Assembly (NCBI GenBank): GCA_049647265.1
Contig: JBARXJ010000008.1
Coordinates: forward strand, 62,001-126,000
Length of the DNA: 64,000 nt
Source: JAAURB01 sp049647265
GTDB lineage: Bacteria > Cyanobacteriota > Cyanobacteriia > Cyanobacteriales > Microcoleaceae
Direction: 5' to 3'
A program made the translations under genes and the position numbers. The notes under the pieces are model-generated. The model was not told the DNA's origin and made no database searches. It saw only the letters and a program-made list of their open reading frames with translations. Within the stretch, counting starts at the first letter, position 1, and each line of letters opens with the position of its first letter. This document shows positions 37,095-46,051 of the stretch, one piece after another.

Positions 37095-37230
37095 ATTGTA
37101 TTGAATAGCAGTTCGCGGACTTCATATTAATTTTTACATAAGTTCCCTCGATACAGAACTATGTCTAGGCAAGAAGACAAAAATCAACTCAAGATTTTTA
37201 CAGTTTTGTTCTCAAGGGCTTACAATAACT

Positions 37231-38247
37231 ATGGCTGTCGTTCGTCAAATTCCTTCCCCTCAACCACCACCCGGTTTACTGCTTGGCTTAACTCTTGCGA
37301 TCGCAGTAACAGGGACTTTTAGTTCTATTCGACATTTTTTAGATCAAAAAAAGTATGAAAGTGCAATTAACGCTTATCAAGCTGCGGACTGCGATACTGC
37401 TGTAGAAGAGTTCAATCAAATTATTAATGCTGTTCGTTTGGTTGATATTGGGAACTATACTGAACGTTCTTTGCAGAAAAAGGCTGAATGTACCTTTTTT
37501 CAGAATGCCTTATCCGATCAAAAAGCGGGTCAATTTGAGTTAGCATTATTTAATTATGCAAGAGTGGCGGTCTATGACCGTAGCGCTTTATTTAAACCGA
37601 TAAAAAATCAAATTAGTCAAATTTTTCAACAGACTCCTATTAATACTTTAGTCAGTCGTAAAGTCTGTAGCCGAATTGACCATTTAGCTGAGCAAAATTT
37701 ATTACCTAATGCTGATACAAATTTACCGTTATTGTATTCTGAATGTGGAAAAGTATACGAACAACACCAAACTTACTATTCTGCAATTAAAATGTATGAA
37801 CAGTTTCTTCAACAATACCCGGCTCATAGTTTAGCAGAAAACGTGAGGCGATCGCTAGCACGAACAACAGTTGCTAATGTTCGATCTAAAGGCGCACAAA
37901 AGATATCGTCACCTTTACCCACTGGAAGAACAGCAGATGGTACAACTGTAATTGAGATTCAAAATTCGTCTCCTCATCCAATGCAGATGACGTTTAGTGG
38001 CATTACGCCTAAATTTGAAGAAATAGAAAAGTGTAAAGGTTGTGTCACTTATCTAAATCCTCCAAAAGCTTGTCCAGGAAAAGGACCCATTGCAAGATTT
38101 GTCTTAGAACCGGGTCAATATGATATTGCAGTGAAACCTCAATCTCGCTTCGGAACTCGGGTAAATCCTTGGTCTGGGACTTGGGCTTTGAAATCCGGTA
38201 CAAAGTATCAAACCTGTTTCTCTGTGGTTAGGAATTTAATCGATTAA
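37231..38247 (+). CDS. Membrane-anchored TPR-like protein of unknown function
   Basis: A 338-residue protein. An N-terminal hydrophobic segment (LLLGLTLAIAVTGTFSSI, about 16-33) acts as an anchor. It is followed by helical, TPR-like repeats (YESAINAYQAADCDTAVEEF, YYSAIKMYEQFLQQYP). The C-terminal third is a beta-rich domain with a CxGC pair (EKCKGCVTYLNPPKACPGKG) and a W-x-G-x-W element (NPWSGTWAL). I do not recognise a named family for the C-terminal domain. The position of the domains suggests a periplasmic location. Stands alone. Confidence 0.7.
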   Translation: MAVVRQIPSPQPPPGLLLGLTLAIAVTGTFSSIRHFLDQKKYESAINAYQAADCDTAVEEFNQIINAVRLVDIGNYTERSLQKKAECTFFQNALSDQKAGQFELALFNYARVAVYDRSALFKPIKNQISQIFQQTPINTLVSRKVCSRIDHLAEQNLLPNADTNLPLLYSECGKVYEQHQTYYSAIKMYEQFLQQYPAHSLAENVRRSLARTTVANVRSKGAQKISSPLPTGRTADGTTVIEIQNSSPHPMQMTFSGITPKFEEIEKCKGCVTYLNPPKACPGKGPIARFVLEPGQYDIAVKPQSRFGTRVNPWSGTWALKSGTKYQTCFSVVRNLID

Positions 38248-38320
38248 ATCGAGTACTAAATAGTTACAGTTTTGCTTGGACTTGGGAACTAACACTTTCT
38301 AAGTTCATCTTTTTTATACT

Positions 38321-38725
38321 TTAGAATGTTGATTTTAACCATAAACTAATCGTTTTACGATGATGGGAATTATCACGACTATTGCGAAATCCTTCATCAC
38401 TCAGTGTAGCTTCAATTTGTCGTAAAGAATAGCCCTGTTGTTGAAGTTCTCTTGCCCTTTGTTTTGCCGTTTCGTCTTTTTCTCCCTGCATTTTTTCTGC
38501 TGCTTCCAGGGCGCTAAGACGCTGTTCTATTTGTTCTAAACGTTCTCCGATATTTTGGCTAATGTAGGCTTCATCCATGCCGATAACGGTTCCTGCCCTG
38601 ACACAGGCTTGCATCCAGGCGCTAACGGCTTCTGCCATACTGACTCGTTCTACTTTACACAGGCGGGCGAAGTGTTCTTTGAGTTGTTTGTCAATCCGGA
38701 AGTTGATTTGTCCTTCAAGTGCCAT
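38321..38725 (-). CDS. Putative RHH-type DNA-binding regulator with C-terminal helix-turn-helix-like segment
   Basis: A 134-residue protein. The N-terminus GQINFRIDKQLKEHFARLC resembles ribbon-helix-helix proteins (a beta strand with polar alternation, then a helix). A central coiled coil (RLEQIEQRLSALEAAEKMQ) is followed by RELQQQGYSLRQIEATLSDE, a resolvase-like helix-turn-helix. Just upstream of the start lies a strong inverted repeat (38742-38775), suggesting autoregulation. Composition and layout recall plasmid or antitoxin regulators, but no toxin partner is adjacent on the same strand. Confidence 0.65.
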   Translation of the reverse strand: MALEGQINFRIDKQLKEHFARLCKVERVSMAEAVSAWMQACVRAGTVIGMDEAYISQNIGERLEQIEQRLSALEAAEKMQGEKDETAKQRARELQQQGYSLRQIEATLSDEGFRNSRDNSHHRKTISLWLKSTF

Positions 38726-38741
38726 TGTTGTCTAGCTCAAA

Positions 38742-38775
38742 ATAGTCTAGTGTAAACTATACATGACTAGACTAT
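38742..38775. promoter_or_regulatory. Nested inverted repeat, likely operator of the adjacent regulator
   Basis: ATAGTCTAG (38742-38750) and CTAGACTAT (38767-38775) are perfect 9-bp inverted arms around TGTAAACTATACA, itself a small palindrome (TGTA/TACA). Further TCTAG and AGTAGACT sequences lie at 38731 and 38790. The site is 17 bp upstream of the start codon at 38725. Confidence 0.65.
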
Positions 38776-38849
38776 AAAATAAAACTCAGTAGACTGTATT
38801 TTTTCCAAGTTCTGTCCAATTACCTTAAAATTGAGACAAGACTCAACAG

Positions 38850-39152
38850 ATGTTAAAAATGAAACGATTACATATTCTTACTGGGCTTTTGGCGATCGCT
38901 GCGATCGCAACTCCTGGCAGCCTCAACGCCCAACCTTTGACCCCTCCAGTGCTTGAGGTAGATGAAGATACCTCATATCCTATACCCAACTCAACAGCGC
39001 AACTGAGCGAAGAACAGATCCGGGCAGCTTGTGCGGCGCGGCGTTATGACTTATTACCCATTCCATTTTCGGATGTTTCCCCAACGGACTGGGCGTTTGA
39101 AGCGGTAATGAATTTGTATTATTGTATTGGTTTACCCCCTCTACAGTCGTGA
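38850..39152 (+). CDS. Small secreted protein with a single SLH-like segment
   Basis: A 100-residue protein with a signal peptide (KRLHILTGLLAIAAIATPGS, cleavage after LNAQ near residue 28) and a C-terminal piece PFSDVSPTDWAFEAVMNLYY. That piece matches the beginning of an S-layer homology domain as found in cyanobacterial porins. Only about 20 residues of SLH are present, so it is either a short wall-associated protein or a truncated porin N-terminus. Starts at 38850 or ATG 38859 are both possible. Confidence 0.65.
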   Translation: MLKMKRLHILTGLLAIAAIATPGSLNAQPLTPPVLEVDEDTSYPIPNSTAQLSEEQIRAACAARRYDLLPIPFSDVSPTDWAFEAVMNLYYCIGLPPLQS

Positions 39153-39208
39153 GCTAAAATTTAAGAAAATCCTATTTTTTAAAGTTATAAGTTAATAAAA
39201 TTACTATT

Positions 39209-40534
39209 ATGAATGAGCCGAAAGATAAGAACTTACTTTCTGATGATTCTCAAGAAGAACTATCTAAACCTGATACCCATGAGGAATCCTGGACAGATGG
39301 GTTAACAAAAGCTTGGGATACTATTTTTGCTAAGATTGCTAAGTTATTACCCACAAAACAAGTCGAAAAAGCGACAAAAAAGTTAATTGAATCTTTAACA
39401 GTTAGCGAAGATGAAGTTAAAGAAATATTAGAAAGGGTTCGCTCAGAATTACCGACAACAGAAGCATTACTCATTGGCAAGCCACAAGCCGGGAAAAGCT
39501 CAATTGTTCGGGGTTTAACAGGGGTTTCGGCTGAAATTGTCGGGCAAGGTTTTCGTCCTCATACACAGCACACAGAACGCTATGCTTATCCTTCAGAAGA
39601 TTTACCGTTACTGATTTTTACAGATACTGTAGGTTTAGGAGATATTAAACAAAATACTCAATTAATTATTGATGAATTAGTAGAAGAACTACAACAGGAA
39701 AATAATCGCGCTCGTATTTTAATATTGACGATTAAAATCAATGATTTTGCCACGGATACATTAAAAGAGATTGCAGAAGAATTACATCAAAAATTTCCTA
39801 ATATTCCTTGTTTATTGGCGATAACTTGTTTACATGAACTTTACCCAGATATTAGCGCCGATCATCCTGAATATCCCCCAGAATATGAGCAAGTTCAACG
39901 GGCTTTTGCAGATATTGAAACCTCGTTTAAAGAATTATATGACCGTAGTGTAATGATTGATTTTACATTAGAAGAAGATGATTATCATCCTGTATTTTAT
40001 GGCTTAGAAACCTTTCGAGATAGCTTAGCTGAGTTACTCCCAGAAGCAGAAGCCAAGGCAATTTATCAACTGTTAGATGGAGAAACGGGGGAGAAAATAG
40101 GGAATTTATATCGAGATGTAGGGCGACGTTATATTGTGGCATTTTCGGTGATGGCGGCAACATTAGCAGCGGTGCCTTTACCCTTTGCAACCATGCCTGT
40201 TTTAACCACTTTACAGGTTTCAATGGTGATTGTATTGGGTAATTTATATGGTCAAACGTTAACGCCTTCTCAAGCGGGTGGGTTGGTGAGTGCGATCGCG
40301 GGGGGCTTTGTGGCTCAGGCAGTCGGGCGAGAGTTAGTTAAGTTCTTACCGGGGTTTGGTAGCGTCATTGCCGCGTCTTGGGCAGCCGCTTATACAGGAG
40401 CATTAGGTGAGGGGGCTTGTGTCTATTTCGGCGATTTGATGGGGGGTAAAAAACCCGATCCTCAGAAGATTCAGGCGGTGATGAATGAGGCGTTTAAGGA
40501 GGCAAAAGAACGGTTTAAAGGCATGAAGGGGTAA
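39209..40534 (+). CDS. P-loop GTPase with C-terminal DUF697-like membrane domain
   Basis: A 441-residue Era/dynamin-like GTPase. The G1 loop is LLIGKPQAGKSSIVR (glycine 90 onward) and G3 is FTDTVGLGD. The usual NKxD G4 motif is not obvious; LLAITCLHEL may replace it. The C-terminal 140 residues carry hydrophobic helices (VMAATLAAVPLPFATMPVL, AGGLVSAIAGGFVAQAVG, FGSVIAASWAAAYTGALGEG) of the DUF697/YcjF type. The N-terminus is an acidic, charged tail. Such proteins are thought to act at membranes; a role in stress or defence is only inferred from neighbours. A second, unrelated-looking GTPase lies at 49191. Confidence 0.85.
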   Translation: MNEPKDKNLLSDDSQEELSKPDTHEESWTDGLTKAWDTIFAKIAKLLPTKQVEKATKKLIESLTVSEDEVKEILERVRSELPTTEALLIGKPQAGKSSIVRGLTGVSAEIVGQGFRPHTQHTERYAYPSEDLPLLIFTDTVGLGDIKQNTQLIIDELVEELQQENNRARILILTIKINDFATDTLKEIAEELHQKFPNIPCLLAITCLHELYPDISADHPEYPPEYEQVQRAFADIETSFKELYDRSVMIDFTLEEDDYHPVFYGLETFRDSLAELLPEAEAKAIYQLLDGETGEKIGNLYRDVGRRYIVAFSVMAATLAAVPLPFATMPVLTTLQVSMVIVLGNLYGQTLTPSQAGGLVSAIAGGFVAQAVGRELVKFLPGFGSVIAASWAAAYTGALGEGACVYFGDLMGGKKPDPQKIQAVMNEAFKEAKERFKGMKG

Positions 40535-40605
40535 TGTAATGACTTTATTGGAGTTAGTATAGGAAAAATGAATAGAAATTATCAAAAAGGAATGAAGATA
40601 ATATT

Positions 40606-41163
40606 ATGATTGTTACTCAAAATAAATTAACCCTAGCAGAATTTTTAGACCTACCTGAAACTAAACCTGCTTCTGAATATATTAATGGAATTATTTATCA
40701 AAAACCAATGCCACAAGGAGAACATAGTATCTTACAAACTCGTTTATCTACTGCAATTAATCAGCATAGTGAAGTAGATAAAATTGCTTTAGCTTTAACG
40801 GAATTACGCTGTACTTTTGGAGGTCGTTCTATTGTTCCGGATATTGCAGTTTTTCGATGGGAAAGAATTCCAAGAACAGAAAAAGGCAGAATTGCGAATC
40901 GTTTTAAAATTCATCCAGACTGGCTAATTGAAATATTATCTCCTGAACAATCTGCTAATCAAATTATTGAGAAAATTATTTTTTGCATTCATCAAGGCAC
41001 AGAATTAGGTTGGTTAATTGATCCAAAAGATGAATCTGTGATGATTCTCAAACCCAATCAATTACCTAATGTGAAATCAGAGAATGATATTTTACCTGTA
41101 TTGGATGTATTAGAAGATTGGCAACTCACCGTTAATCAGATGTTTAATTGGTTAAATATTTAA
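40606..41163 (+). CDS. Uma2 family (DUF820) putative endonuclease
   Basis: A 185-residue Uma2 protein. The family landmarks are LAEFLDLPETKPASEYINGI, IVPDIAVFRWERIP (the PD element), HPDWLIEILSPEQSAN (the E-x-x-S core) and GTELGWLIDPKDESVMI. Length and motif order are complete. It is a distant paralogue of the protein at 6854-7450. It lies 71 bp after the GTPase on the same strand. Confidence 0.92.
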   Translation: MIVTQNKLTLAEFLDLPETKPASEYINGIIYQKPMPQGEHSILQTRLSTAINQHSEVDKIALALTELRCTFGGRSIVPDIAVFRWERIPRTEKGRIANRFKIHPDWLIEILSPEQSANQIIEKIIFCIHQGTELGWLIDPKDESVMILKPNQLPNVKSENDILPVLDVLEDWQLTVNQMFNWLNI

Positions 41164-41245
41164 GTTTTATTCTAATAACCATCCGAATAATTCCTCTATT
41201 GTTAATTTCAAAGTGATTCCCGATGATTCTGCCAATTAGCATAAT

Positions 41246-41356
41246 ATGATTCGAGTCATTGATGAATCTGGGGAAGATTATTTATATCCCAAAAGCAACT
41301 TTATGGCTGTTGAACTTTCCGAGGCTATTATAGATGCGATTGCAACGATTAGCTAA
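41246..41356 (+). CDS. Very short conserved-type protein (36 residues)
   Basis: The frame starts at ATG 41246 and reads MIRVIDESGEDYLYPKSNF followed by an amphipathic helix to TAA 41354. The sequence IRVIDESGEDYLYP recalls short proteins seen repeatedly in cyanobacteria near toxin-antitoxin and Uma2 genes. Function is unknown. It could also be the surviving end of a longer decayed gene, because the surrounding 400 bp contain other gene debris. Confidence 0.45.
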   Translation: MIRVIDESGEDYLYPKSNFMAVELSEAIIDAIATIS

Positions 41357-41357
41357 T

Positions 41358-41474
41358 TTATTCAAAATAATGAAACGGTTCATCAAAGTCATCGCTCATT
41401 ATCATTGAACCCGGATTATATCCAGGTTGAGGAATAATTGAAGGTTTAGTATATGAGGAAACACCATAACTAGT
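41358..41474 (-). pseudogene. C-terminal fragment of a DUF2281-type antitoxin
   Basis: On the minus strand the frame between the stops at 41475-41477 and 41358-41360 reads PSIIPQPGYNPGSMIMSDDF and then DEPFHYFE. The element GSxIMSDDFDEP is the characteristic end of cyanobacterial DUF2281 antitoxins. The N-terminal half and any start codon are missing, so this is a remnant. Confidence 0.45.
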
Positions 41475-41591
41475 CTAGGGTCGTTACGCGCAGATGTTAT
41501 CATAAAGTTATTTCTGTAATTATATTGGAAAAATGAGCCAGTTGATCGCCATTCCGCAAGCCTCTGAAGAACTAATATATTTTATCGCATA

Positions 41592-41816
41592 ATGAGTCAA
41601 TCAATCCGTCAAGAAATTGTTACGTTAGTTGGGGAATTACCAGATGATCTTTTACCAGAAGTTCTGACACTCTTGAATTCTCTGGTTGAAAACGCAGAAC
41701 CCACACATTTAGAAGATTCCTCTAGTTTGAATTCTGCTGAATTTGATCAGACAATAGCAGCATATCAAGTGATTAGCAAAAAGTATAAAAATGCCTTACA
41801 TAAATTAGCCGAGTGA
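41592..41816 (+). CDS. Putative antitoxin partner of the Doc toxin
   Basis: A 74-residue, acidic, mostly helical protein (MSQSIRQEIVTLVGELPDDL and LNSAEFDQTIAAYQVISKKY). It overlaps the Doc gene start by four bases (GTGA) and so has the position of an antitoxin. The N-terminal half recalls the helical start of DUF2281-like antitoxins; no Phd signature is visible. The assignment rests mainly on coupling and size. Confidence 0.65.
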   Translation: MSQSIRQEIVTLVGELPDDLLPEVLTLLNSLVENAEPTHLEDSSSLNSAEFDQTIAAYQVISKKYKNALHKLAE

Positions 41817-42202
41817 ATGAACCGTTATGGATTTCTGAAGAAGTTGTGCGAGTCATTCATCAAGATCAAATTCAACAACATGGGGGTTGTTTAGGGATTC
41901 GGGATGAAAATCTTTTGGCTGCGAGTTTAGCTAGACCCAGACATTTATTTGTTTACGGTCAACCCAATTTATTTGAACTGGCTGCTGCTTATGGCTATAG
42001 TTTGGTCAAAAATCATCCTTTTATTGACGGAAATAAACGTATCGCTTTCGTCGTCATGGCAACTTTTCTATTAGTGAATGGTTATTTATTGAATGTTCCA
42101 GAAATGGAGGTTGTACAAATGATAGAACGGTTGGCAACAGACCAAGAAACTCAGGAGTCTTTAGCTGACTGGTTGAGAAACAATTCTATTAAACAAAATT
42201 AA
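41813..42202 (+). CDS. doc: Doc/Fic family (death-on-curing) toxin
   Basis: A 129-residue Doc protein. The catalytic loop is HPFIDGNKRIA (H68 to R76), matching HxFx(D/G)(A/G)NKR. The N-terminus LWISEEVVRVIHQDQIQQHG and GIRDENLLAASLARP are typical of Doc. Doc enzymes phosphorylate EF-Tu using ATP in the best-studied case. The start is GTG 41813, overlapping the upstream gene by 4 bp, so translation is coupled. Confidence 0.9.
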   Translation: MNEPLWISEEVVRVIHQDQIQQHGGCLGIRDENLLAASLARPRHLFVYGQPNLFELAAAYGYSLVKNHPFIDGNKRIAFVVMATFLLVNGYLLNVPEMEVVQMIERLATDQETQESLADWLRNNSIKQN

Positions 42203-42277
42203 CCCCAAATTGCATAAGTTCCCCAACACCCGAGATATATTGGAGTAAGTGGTTATGTCGGTGAGGAAATCCGATTC

Positions 42278-45200
42278 ATGCGTCTTCCCAAACAGTGGCT
42301 ATCTATTCTCAGCGTTAACAGCATCTTTCTCTTCAACTTGGGTTTCCCCCTGTTAACCCTACCTACAATCCTTCATCGCGGGGAAGTTATTGCTCAAACT
42401 GACCCCAATACAGAAGCAGAAGGATTGTTTAGACAGGGATATGAACTATTTCAGCAAGGGACGGCAGAATCTTATAAACGGGCAATTGTAGTATTGGAAA
42501 AGGCACTACAACTGTATCAGCAAGCCGAAAACCTGGAAGGACAAGCTGTTAGTTTGTTTGTATTGGGTAGAATCTATTCAGATTTAGGAGACAAGCAACA
42601 AGCACTTGAATACTACAATCAATCCTTGCCTCTATGGCAACAGGTTGGTGATAAAAAAGGAGAAGCGGTTACTCTCAACAACATTGGTCGTGTCTACGAT
42701 GACTTAGGAGATAAGCAAGAGGCGCTCAATTATTACAATCAATCCTTGCCTCTGAGGCGACAGGTGGGGGATAAAAAAGGAGAAGCGGTTACTCTCAATA
42801 ATATTGGTCGTGTCTACGATGATTTAGGAGATAAGCAACAAGCTCTTGAATACTTGAACCAATCTCTTCCTTTAACGCGACAGGTGGAAGATAAAGCACT
42901 TGAAGCGACCACTCTCAACAATATTGGCGGTGTCTACTCAGATTTAGGAGATAAACAAACCGCACTTGATTTCTACAACCAATCCTTACCTCTATCACAA
43001 CAAGTGGGGGATAAAGCGGGGGAAGCGACCACTCTCAACAATATTGGTCGTGTCTACAATGATTTAGGAGACAAACAAACCGCACTTGATTACTACAACC
43101 AATCCTTACCTCTATCACGACAGATGGGGTATAAATCAATCGAAGCTATAACTCTCAACAATATTGGCGGTGTCTACAATGATTTAGGAGATAAGCAAAT
43201 TGCGCTTGAATACTATAATCAATCCCTGCCTCTATCACAACAAGTGAGGAATAAAGTGCAGGAAGCGATCACCCTCAACAATATTGGCCAAGTCTACGAT
43301 GATTTAGGAGACAAACAACTAGCACTGGAATACTACAATCAATCCTTACTTCTATCGCAACAGGTGGAGGATAAAGCTGGCTTTGCTAGGACTCTCCACA
43401 ATATTGGCGGTGTCTATGATGCTTTAGGAGACAAACAACAAGCCATTGATTACTACAACCAATCCCTGCCTCTATCGCAACAGGTAGGAGATATTGTACA
43501 GGAAGCAGCTACTCTCAACAATATTGGCTTTGTATACGATGCTTTAGGAGACAAACAACAAGCCATTGATTACTACAACCAATCCCTGCCTCTATCGCAA
43601 CAGGTGGGGAATAAAGCACTCGAAGCTAGGACTCTCAACAATATTGGCAATGTCTACTTAGCTTTAGGAGATAAACAAACTGCACTCTCATACTACAATC
43701 AATCCCTACCTTTAGCGCAACAGGTGGGGGATAAGTCAGGAGAAGCAACCACTCTCAACAATATTGGCAATGTCTACTTAGCTTTAGGAGATAAGCAACT
43801 TGCTCTCAAATACTTCAACCAATCTCTGCCTCTATCGCAACAGGTGGGGAATAAAGCACAGGAAGCACTCACTCTTAACAATATTGGCGCTGTCTACGAT
43901 GCTTTAGGAGACAAACAGCAAGCCCTCGACTTCTACAACCAATCCCTTCCTTTATCGCGACAGGTAGGGGATATTGCGGGGGAAGCGGTCACTCTCTATA
44001 ATTTTGCCTTACTCAAACGCAGTCAAGGCAACCTCACCGAAGCCTTAATGGATATGGAATTAGCAATTAATATTATTGAAGAACTCCGCACTAAAATTAT
44101 TAGTCAAGACTTGCGAACAACCTACTTTTCTACTGTTTATGGTTATTATGAATTTTATATTGATTTGTTGATGGAGTTGCACCAAGAAAACCCGAATCAA
44201 GGGTATGATACCAAGGCATTACACGCCAGTGAACGGGGTCGGGCGAGAAGTTTATTAGATATTTTAGCAGAGTCGGGGGCGAATATTAAGGAAGGGGTTG
44301 ACCCGCAATTGTTGGCAGAAGAACAGAAGTTATTGCAACGACTGAATGCCTTAGACCAAACCCGACAACTCAATCCAGGGGAAAGAGATATTGAGGAATT
44401 AAAGCAAGAAATTGAAACAGTTCGGCGGCAGTTACAAAACCTGGAAGTTGAAATTAAACGCAATAGTCCCCAATATGCCAATTTACAATATCCTGAACCG
44501 TTAACGGCTGAGGAAATTCAGCAACAAGTTTTAGATGATGAGACGGTATTGTTAGTGTATTCGTTGGGACGCGATCGCAGTTTTTTATGGTTGGTGAGTT
44601 CAACGGAAGTAAAAAGTTATCAACTGCCTAAACGTTCCGAAATTGAACAGTTATCGCAATCGTTTTTAGCGGAAATTGAATCAAAGGCTGTCGTACCGCC
44701 ATCGGCAGAAGCATTAAGTCAAGTATTATTATCTCCGGTGATTAATCAGTTAGGAAATAAACGTTTAGTTATCATTGGCGATGGTATTTTACAAACCGTT
44801 CCCTTTGCAGCGTTACCGGTTGACCTCTCCCCAGCCCTCTCCTACGAGGAGAGGGGGCAAATCGTGTCTTCGAGACTCTTTATCAATGGCGACGGGGGTG
44901 AGAAAATGAATCATGCTTCCCTCCTTGCAGGGGGGACTGAGGGGGGTTTCTCAGAAGTCAGAAGTCAGAAGTTAGAAGTCACAAGTCAAGATTCTTCCCC
45001 ACTTTTAGGGGGGACTGAGGGGGGTTTCTCAGAAGTCAGAAGTCAGAAGTCAGAAGTTAGAAGTCAGAATTCTTCCCTCCTTTTAGGGGGGAGTGAGGGG
45101 GGTTTCTCAGATAATTCTTCCCCACTTTTAGGGAGGACTGAGGAAGGTTATACACCGTTAATTGTTCAACATGAAATTATCACTTTGCCTTCCGCTTCTA

Positions 45201-45985
45201 GCCTTGCAATTCTCAGAGAACAGGTTGAAGGACGAACCCCCGCCCCGAAAAAAGTAGCGGTTATTGCTGATCCTGTTTTTGCAGAAAATGACCCTCGTTT
45301 TCAAGCAGATTATCAAGCATCAACTCCAATCAATAACGTTAATCAAATTGTATTAAGACAAGCAATAAGTGATGATTATTTTGGTAAATCTTTAAATCGT
45401 TTAGGTCATACTCGCGCAGAAGCAGAAGCTATTTTAGCCTTAGTTCCGGATGATTTAGAACAATTATCCTTAGATTTTGATGCGAACCGTAAAACGGCGA
45501 CAGATTCAAATTTAAGTCAATATCAAATTGTTCATTTTGCCACACACGGACTTTTGAATGAAACTCAGCCGGAATTATCAGGATTGGTCTTTTCTCTCTA
45601 TGATCAACAAGGTACAGAAAACCCAGGCTTTTTACAATTGAATGATATTTTTAATTTAACTCTATCGGCTGATTTAGTCGTATTAAGTGCCTGTGAAACC
45701 GGAGTGGGTCAGGAGATTCGCGGGGAAGGATTAGTCAGTTTAACGAGAGGATTTATGTATGCTGGGGCAGAAAGAATTGTGGTAAGTTTATGGGCAGTTG
45801 CTGATAGTTCAACTTCGGAATTTATGCAAGATTATTATCGTAAAATATTAGACAATAATTCTAATCCTGCCACAGCCATGCGAGAAACACAGTTAGAAAT
45901 GTTACAATCGGATCAATTTAATGCCCCTTATTTTTGGGCTGCATTTGTGTTTCAAGGAGAATGGGCAAATATAAAATCTCGGTAA
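42278..45985 (+). CDS. Secreted TPR-CHAT protease-like protein
   Basis: A 1235-residue protein. It begins with a signal peptide (MRLPKQWLSILSVNSIFLFN, end near EVIAQ about residue 41). About a dozen 40-residue TPR units follow (residues about 92-570, consensus ALxYYNQSLPLSQQVGDKxx, then TLNNIGxVYDxLGDKQ). The C-terminal CHAT domain, a caspase-like fold, keeps the catalytic pair: H1090 in HFATHGL and C1139 in LSACETGVG. A repeat-derived insert of about 105 residues splits the domain after TVPFAALPVD (residues about 848-960). The partner of the TPR array is unknown. The Tat-exported caspase starts 66 bp downstream; the two probably form an operon. Confidence 0.93.
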   Translation: MRLPKQWLSILSVNSIFLFNLGFPLLTLPTILHRGEVIAQTDPNTEAEGLFRQGYELFQQGTAESYKRAIVVLEKALQLYQQAENLEGQAVSLFVLGRIYSDLGDKQQALEYYNQSLPLWQQVGDKKGEAVTLNNIGRVYDDLGDKQEALNYYNQSLPLRRQVGDKKGEAVTLNNIGRVYDDLGDKQQALEYLNQSLPLTRQVEDKALEATTLNNIGGVYSDLGDKQTALDFYNQSLPLSQQVGDKAGEATTLNNIGRVYNDLGDKQTALDYYNQSLPLSRQMGYKSIEAITLNNIGGVYNDLGDKQIALEYYNQSLPLSQQVRNKVQEAITLNNIGQVYDDLGDKQLALEYYNQSLLLSQQVEDKAGFARTLHNIGGVYDALGDKQQAIDYYNQSLPLSQQVGDIVQEAATLNNIGFVYDALGDKQQAIDYYNQSLPLSQQVGNKALEARTLNNIGNVYLALGDKQTALSYYNQSLPLAQQVGDKSGEATTLNNIGNVYLALGDKQLALKYFNQSLPLSQQVGNKAQEALTLNNIGAVYDALGDKQQALDFYNQSLPLSRQVGDIAGEAVTLYNFALLKRSQGNLTEALMDMELAINIIEELRTKIISQDLRTTYFSTVYGYYEFYIDLLMELHQENPNQGYDTKALHASERGRARSLLDILAESGANIKEGVDPQLLAEEQKLLQRLNALDQTRQLNPGERDIEELKQEIETVRRQLQNLEVEIKRNSPQYANLQYPEPLTAEEIQQQVLDDETVLLVYSLGRDRSFLWLVSSTEVKSYQLPKRSEIEQLSQSFLAEIESKAVVPPSAEALSQVLLSPVINQLGNKRLVIIGDGILQTVPFAALPVDLSPALSYEERGQIVSSRLFINGDGGEKMNHASLLAGGTEGGFSEVRSQKLEVTSQDSSPLLGGTEGGFSEVRSQKSEVRSQNSSLLLGGSEGGFSDNSSPLLGRTEEGYTPLIVQHEIITLPSASSLAILREQVEGRTPAPKKVAVIADPVFAENDPRFQADYQASTPINNVNQIVLRQAISDDYFGKSLNRLGHTRAEAEAILALVPDDLEQLSLDFDANRKTATDSNLSQYQIVHFATHGLLNETQPELSGLVFSLYDQQGTENPGFLQLNDIFNLTLSADLVVLSACETGVGQEIRGEGLVSLTRGFMYAGAERIVVSLWAVADSSTSEFMQDYYRKILDNNSNPATAMRETQLEMLQSDQFNAPYFWAAFVFQGEWANIKSR
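42551..43990 (+). repeat. Twelve DNA-level 120-bp tandem repeats encoding the TPR array
   Basis: The marker ACTCTCAACAA(C/T)ATTGG (with small variants) starts at 42671, 42791, 42911, 43031, 43151, 43271, 43391, 43511, 43631, 43751 and 43871, always exactly 120 bp apart, and a degraded copy is at 43991. High DNA identity with no length drift implies recent duplication or gene conversion. Confidence 0.92.
44822..45150 (+). repeat. Cluster of interspersed repeats inserted in frame in the CHAT domain
   Basis: Three kinds of element follow one another. First is a perfect palindrome, CCCTCTCCT-ACG-AGGAGAGGG (near 44834-44854). Second are four copies of a G-rich unit, (T)TAGGGGGGACTGAGGGGGG. Third are two arrays of the heptamer AGAAGTC. 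All are translated without a stop (GGTEGGFSEVRSQK-like residues). Such elements are normally intergenic in cyanobacteria. Confidence 0.85.
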
Positions 45986-46051
45986 TTCATTCCCCTAAAT
46001 CCCCCTTAAAAAAGGGAACTTAAAGTTAACCTTAAAAATCACAATAAAAAA

